A stretch of 15,925 nt of DNA from an uncultured Clostridium sp. Its GTDB lineage: Bacteria > Bacillota > Clostridia > Lachnospirales > Lachnospiraceae. The stretch lies in the NCBI GenBank assembly GCA_958349075.1, contig CATWBR010000041.1, positions 1-15,925 on the forward strand, read 5' to 3'. Made by a program: the position numbers and the translations under genes. The notes below the pieces were generated by a model that searched no databases, was not told the origin of the DNA, and worked only from the letters and a program-made list of their open reading frames with translations. Position 1 is the first letter of the stretch, and every line of letters starts with the position of its first letter. Positions 15,401 through 15,925 of this stretch are shown here, one piece after another.

Positions 15401-15925
15401 CCCAAAGGATTTTACATCCTTGAGGAAATAAGCGCTCCGGCCGGTTTCGTCAGGTCCTCTATGGAACTGGAAATAAAAGAAAAGGAGGGACTGCAGCATT
15501 TCCTGCTGCCGAATGATCATACCAAAGCAGAGATATATAAATATATGGAAATGGATGGAAGGAAACATCCTGTTACAAACGATAATCCCGCCGAATTTGC
15601 CGTGTATGACGGTAAAGGGGAGCTGTTCGACCAATGGACGACGGATGACTGCGCTGAATACACATCCACAGGACTGAGCGGCTTTACATACAATTACCAG
15701 AGGCTCTTCAAAGAATACGGGACTGCATTTGACGAGCTGTCCTGGGATGTGGAGCGCACTGCCGCGAGGGACTCGGCATCAGGCAGGGTATTCAGGACGT
15801 CGGCCGGTTTTAAGATTGTTGTGGGACAGGATTCAATTACTTTTCAGGAAGGTATGGACCGTGACGAGAGGGAGCGTTTTATAGAGGGATACCGAAAGAA
15901 TGAGAATGCCCTTACCGTAAGTTGG
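6458..15925 (+). CDS. Giant secreted surface protein with SpaA/CnaB-like modules and a putative thioester domain (3' end outside window)
   Basis: The frame is open for 3156 codons and leaves the window without a stop, so the C-terminus and anchoring signal are not seen. Residues 1-38 are a signal peptide (Lys/Arg start, TALLLSAALFL core, cleavage near VFA38). Residues about 50-400 contain YC102IN and Q250AIFCYIW, a possible Cys-Gln thioester pair. SpaA/prealbumin-like modules begin at VRLIK427YD and VHIRK875QD (E-box Glu1061). An isolated E-box lies at YDITE1355. Others are K2159/E2300/N2362-2363, K2372/E2841/D2871, K2880/E2990/N3019, and a module opening at K3028. Between them lie long conserved-looking segments: KGYCDGHPAP (559-568), LPNFRFKIYLKSN (1580-1592) and a helical SDAVRQFAINWYL (1780-1792). 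An SPSE-type linker spans 763-799. This composition is typical of giant SpaA-related proteins in Lachnospiraceae. The likely role is a long adhesive or structural fibre on the cell surface. A LexA-like box precedes it. Confidence 0.9.
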   Translation, partial: MGNHMGKGKTGKRVTALLLSAALFLGSISFSDLHPVFAAAGQDISWTREALDAAAAKGYIPTGLAYRTSTSAIKPEFGFMGEKQYLHGSGKYSEFANRYIYCINLHKDNGGKLLYDSQAFHSGTYNIDKLPVGIIKGASNEQRKFNFLVIVYAASYQAEQEAKTLEPPNANVGVDILTVCSPIIQNAADNAVFTGDWETDFAWFKSVIYPLTLASVGPVNTMGDAATYRRLTSADIPEWAREKGCANRAQAIFCYIWTAAKLSSHVELNNGKDIWKFKAGLEEDGLYHVRIPFDGENQYITEYLRVIRTECYGDWQKQEDASCLHFISPTGQTPSGGSIAKLTYADSEGMIARNLSEAKLYEFKFYTTGNRETGFDNVQSYFSAIMDQDLEIYLVTGDVSGGSADVEVNRYEHEESWNADYNVRLIKYDSETGKPLQGARFDILEAFDDSQLDKTALDMQDGAGADVSAGTLNSTAWGDDSIESNYNGETGLPETDSLLYNWANEGGSQFERWEEPEEDPCIDDSDVTDSMGRLTYQDGTGKSTGEEAHSDVRSYTYHKGYCDGHPAPVIQYEEPEDEESEKDGDDGGEDVEAYNQQLHDETWAAWYAEVETCLELMADGGFFHAIEPEIAREAMEADRARFYEDFISLTYDYSARELESRKGYILHGLHGDDVEIEWRTVTSSQYKDFVKNGLSRSGDSGDGDNNIRSFKVTPESELITVQTKDDFQGEDGEKEKFLFIDEDGGRTSASSSGAKAGAYSKASPSDADMEESAEAPGMWEAASPSEVSTPSEAATSSEALRKRIALTGFMAEQLVNRNAGIGLYALWAGRGGSIRNSISFEESQAETVEQGECKTVDWTFILYDHRTEGEVHIRKQDLDLNKGKNDTYDSYGDTQGDSTLEGAVYGLFAAADIEHPDGKTGVVFKRDELVAMASTDKNGDASFPAITEAPGTHFNFDTGTLERPEAAGPENLYTGWVKADAVQDNERFEGHSGSGHSLALRESTDGDGTGYRKLTSNQGVDGTGDGGAGYRIQNNEANNGNCWIGRPLIISREGSRYYIMELLRSEGYELSRYGADADVTNREADAAGDLPSAEGTVRVSELEMNRKGAYNQFSVFSKDAANGYDIAVTGLRDGAKFYTVKTEIVVNPDGTHTELVPVKEPVYGTPGNQVIINGKAVEASVGDIVALPNGGSVTVQRISDAPRLLTGVRPGNAFQVEPPEIIGEEKTAVEAEFIQKVNKGLKLAGYKTPEEGSPWLRVALDGSSEKGWCEAVNDCLKNYRVFNAFLLEDVVQEKGVFYGIVRYSYLQAGISLPALYDETGRSVWIRKTMTYQKGGKQVAGYLYFEYPSGSYDITEKNAAGFVTAATVRRQSPEKDTASWGDDLSNITLKDNPGKQYWVYAEHEQAYDNKGNLVYNTRYESEEAAPGYEEKVTEALLDGICDGDTMIYTVHVAPELIPDDGRLDFRIRYDEEFVDGGNTSYPDYVQGNAIVSVSPASSFHDAYIENVLLTCPGKTRVYQDAGTREHPVPVFERIIRQKVKIIKDIETTPEGAYAHNTNAGSGHQDSFTTGPGGVGENADKLPNFRFKIYLKSNLERLYRNEEGGINWIDRNGNEINIEDYQASYPETEPFGSVQKLYTKVPHKTGSLTTGSVVNNTWDEAVTANGMLYPFDADGRIEENQNAGYTRLLETVTRIMEDGAGKTRRVEGYNYDKFFEAVRTANHDKWDRNEDASTSFKPLAFIRRLIFGTNGGEKESPVSHNNSETENQANTSEEAKENAKRSDAVRQFAINWYLEEEAKKLTEDNGHGESQASGGGASYQDKIYDQALYAAILKAENYLSPFFTYDLDEIYAVAWDGEADGGRDGDRTTLSADTLFEAALKDLERKGNGLETSKSGACYGVSKYLPYGAYVVVEQQPYNAELGDFYNKHYKTDQPKEIVLPALYEEGGNEGATEVCNRNYQFNSEDTPEELQKKYYIRMNEEWKENHTDDLRNYVIRAHNNDGDFEIYKYGLAAGKLAGRVTYPGGSFDYQGFSITQEEFNPYKDVYETENAASIYRSNERVGTYYRYASVSEQSGTADNVPYQSETAVSGSNPSGFCFKDGVKTITGVLTGYDGKYFSALVPWTVTEPADAGGDKTDGFTGYADGKYRNTFYASKLRIEKLDSETGETVLHDGAIFSIYSADREDGEYSGGRVKFYEKDTVIAGSREFLEAMGASGITPLARPSLPWQVPYNGKYYGTVPAGTPICREKEAVMMTDEAGEKTGQFRAFTTTGDRGAENGSQNVGYLETPQPLGAGCYVLCEIKAPAGYVRSRPVAVEIYSDEIAYYLNGISDNRVLAAIYEDGTETNKDKPQDRGDTAGIYLNNTPIRLEVTKKKPEEDMVTYELKGRLEGSITELKGRYGLENLELACTASGKYLGYGWKKGFLDSLKKKQEAGESIEILYEDGVFTGNARLLKVPETADDVNRYLPGAVMTLFDAVEVRRNGDREDYQFDGVNVERDRYGNVNNMYVQKGFAGTRLRFVLDKTKAGGDGLDDYRNYTYDDQENDKGAGTWIYKTVEREDTDILFYDLGGLTVLQKENGALYGFDGDGRKIRAKNGSSLFAVKNGTPFLEIISQDYETLRYNAKDRVFDRVPEGTQLYHLDAERNRDSQVDPYTGMAYVVEENTGKILVWPVKISRDQYGNVTAREKITTSRIAAMEADTEREWTIGTMEAGRFKKTVNPVLNEYGQSVYYQKSGETYQKGSPVYDRDGDYIRYRYDDKLKEFNDNAWRIDKIAELMDIGFEPEAPEDDRPLYHRQGESYIMENTWTTGESAPNDPFQSGMTDGRVDVLKRVPAGLYIMEELKAPEGYVKAMPAGVTVEDKTEVQGVGMTDRPISGYLEKVDAPEAFRVKVRDCDKALDEAEIRTEGKASYSYGSVKGARLALFRARRVVTDDLNKHPSGYYLEKAEETPARWTKLDENNRKKTFVAEWVSGDTPEYLEAIPKGFYILEEISAPAGFVRSSMELEIKEKEGLQHFLLPNDHTKAEIYKYMEMDGRKHPVTNDNPAEFAVYDGKGELFDQWTTDDCAEYTSTGLSGFTYNYQRLFKEYGTAFDELSWDVERTAARDSASGRVFRTSAGFKIVVGQDSITFQEGMDRDERERFIEGYRKNENALTVSW
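8804..8857 (+). repeat. 18-bp imperfect tandem repeat coding (S/T)(P/S)SE linker
   Basis: Three 18-bp units code SPSEVS, TPSEAA and TSSEAL at residues 783-800 of the giant protein, with a related SPSD at 763-766. The Ser/Pro/Glu composition suggests a disordered spacer. Repeats of this kind can gain or lose units between strains. Confidence 0.6.

Noticed and set aside
6458..15925. LPXTG sorting signal or C-terminal membrane anchor
   Set aside because: None was found in the part visible. The true C-terminus lies beyond the window, so absence here says nothing.

Overview
The window looks like a cell-surface protein locus from a Gram-positive anaerobe of the Clostridia, most likely a Lachnospiraceae member (Enterocloster/Lachnoclostridium-like). 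This rests on strong AGGAGG-type ribosome binding sites, roughly 50% G+C coding DNA with frequent CCG, CGG and GCC codons, choline/glucan-binding-type wall repeats, and giant SpaA/CnaB-type proteins with SPSE linkers. The organism assignment is inference; no marker gene is present.

Layout, left to right. 1-175 is a leader with no convincing gene. 176-2191 (+) encodes a 671-residue secreted protein with a Cys-pair (zinc-knuckle-like) segment and two DUF6273-like modules. After 17 bases, 2209-6009 (+) encodes a 1266-residue wall-attached protein: signal peptide, GLUG-type beta-helix, three tandem Ig-like modules carrying a GNRxNP signature, a Gly/Ser linker, and C-terminal wall-binding repeats. 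These two genes probably form an operon. 6028-6324 (-) is a small AT-rich orphan gene of unknown function, convergent with the second gene. A 133-base divergent intergenic region follows. It holds a LexA/SOS-box-like operator next to the start of the last gene. 6458-15925 (+) is one uninterrupted reading frame of at least 3156 codons that runs off the right edge. It is the N-terminal part of a giant secreted surface protein.

Working picture (inference): all three large products are exported. The giant protein begins with a segment whose Cys102 and Gln250 have the spacing and context of a Cys-Gln thioester adhesin domain. A long stalk follows, in which SpaA/CnaB-like modules could be locked by Lys-Asn/Asp isopeptide bonds. 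The first two proteins would decorate the wall or the surroundings. The most interesting signal is a near-consensus LexA box overlapping the presumed transcription start of the giant protein, which suggests DNA-damage-linked expression of a possible covalent adhesin.

No tRNA, rRNA, CRISPR array, insertion sequence, transposase, phage gene, sortase motif or clear intrinsic terminator was seen.
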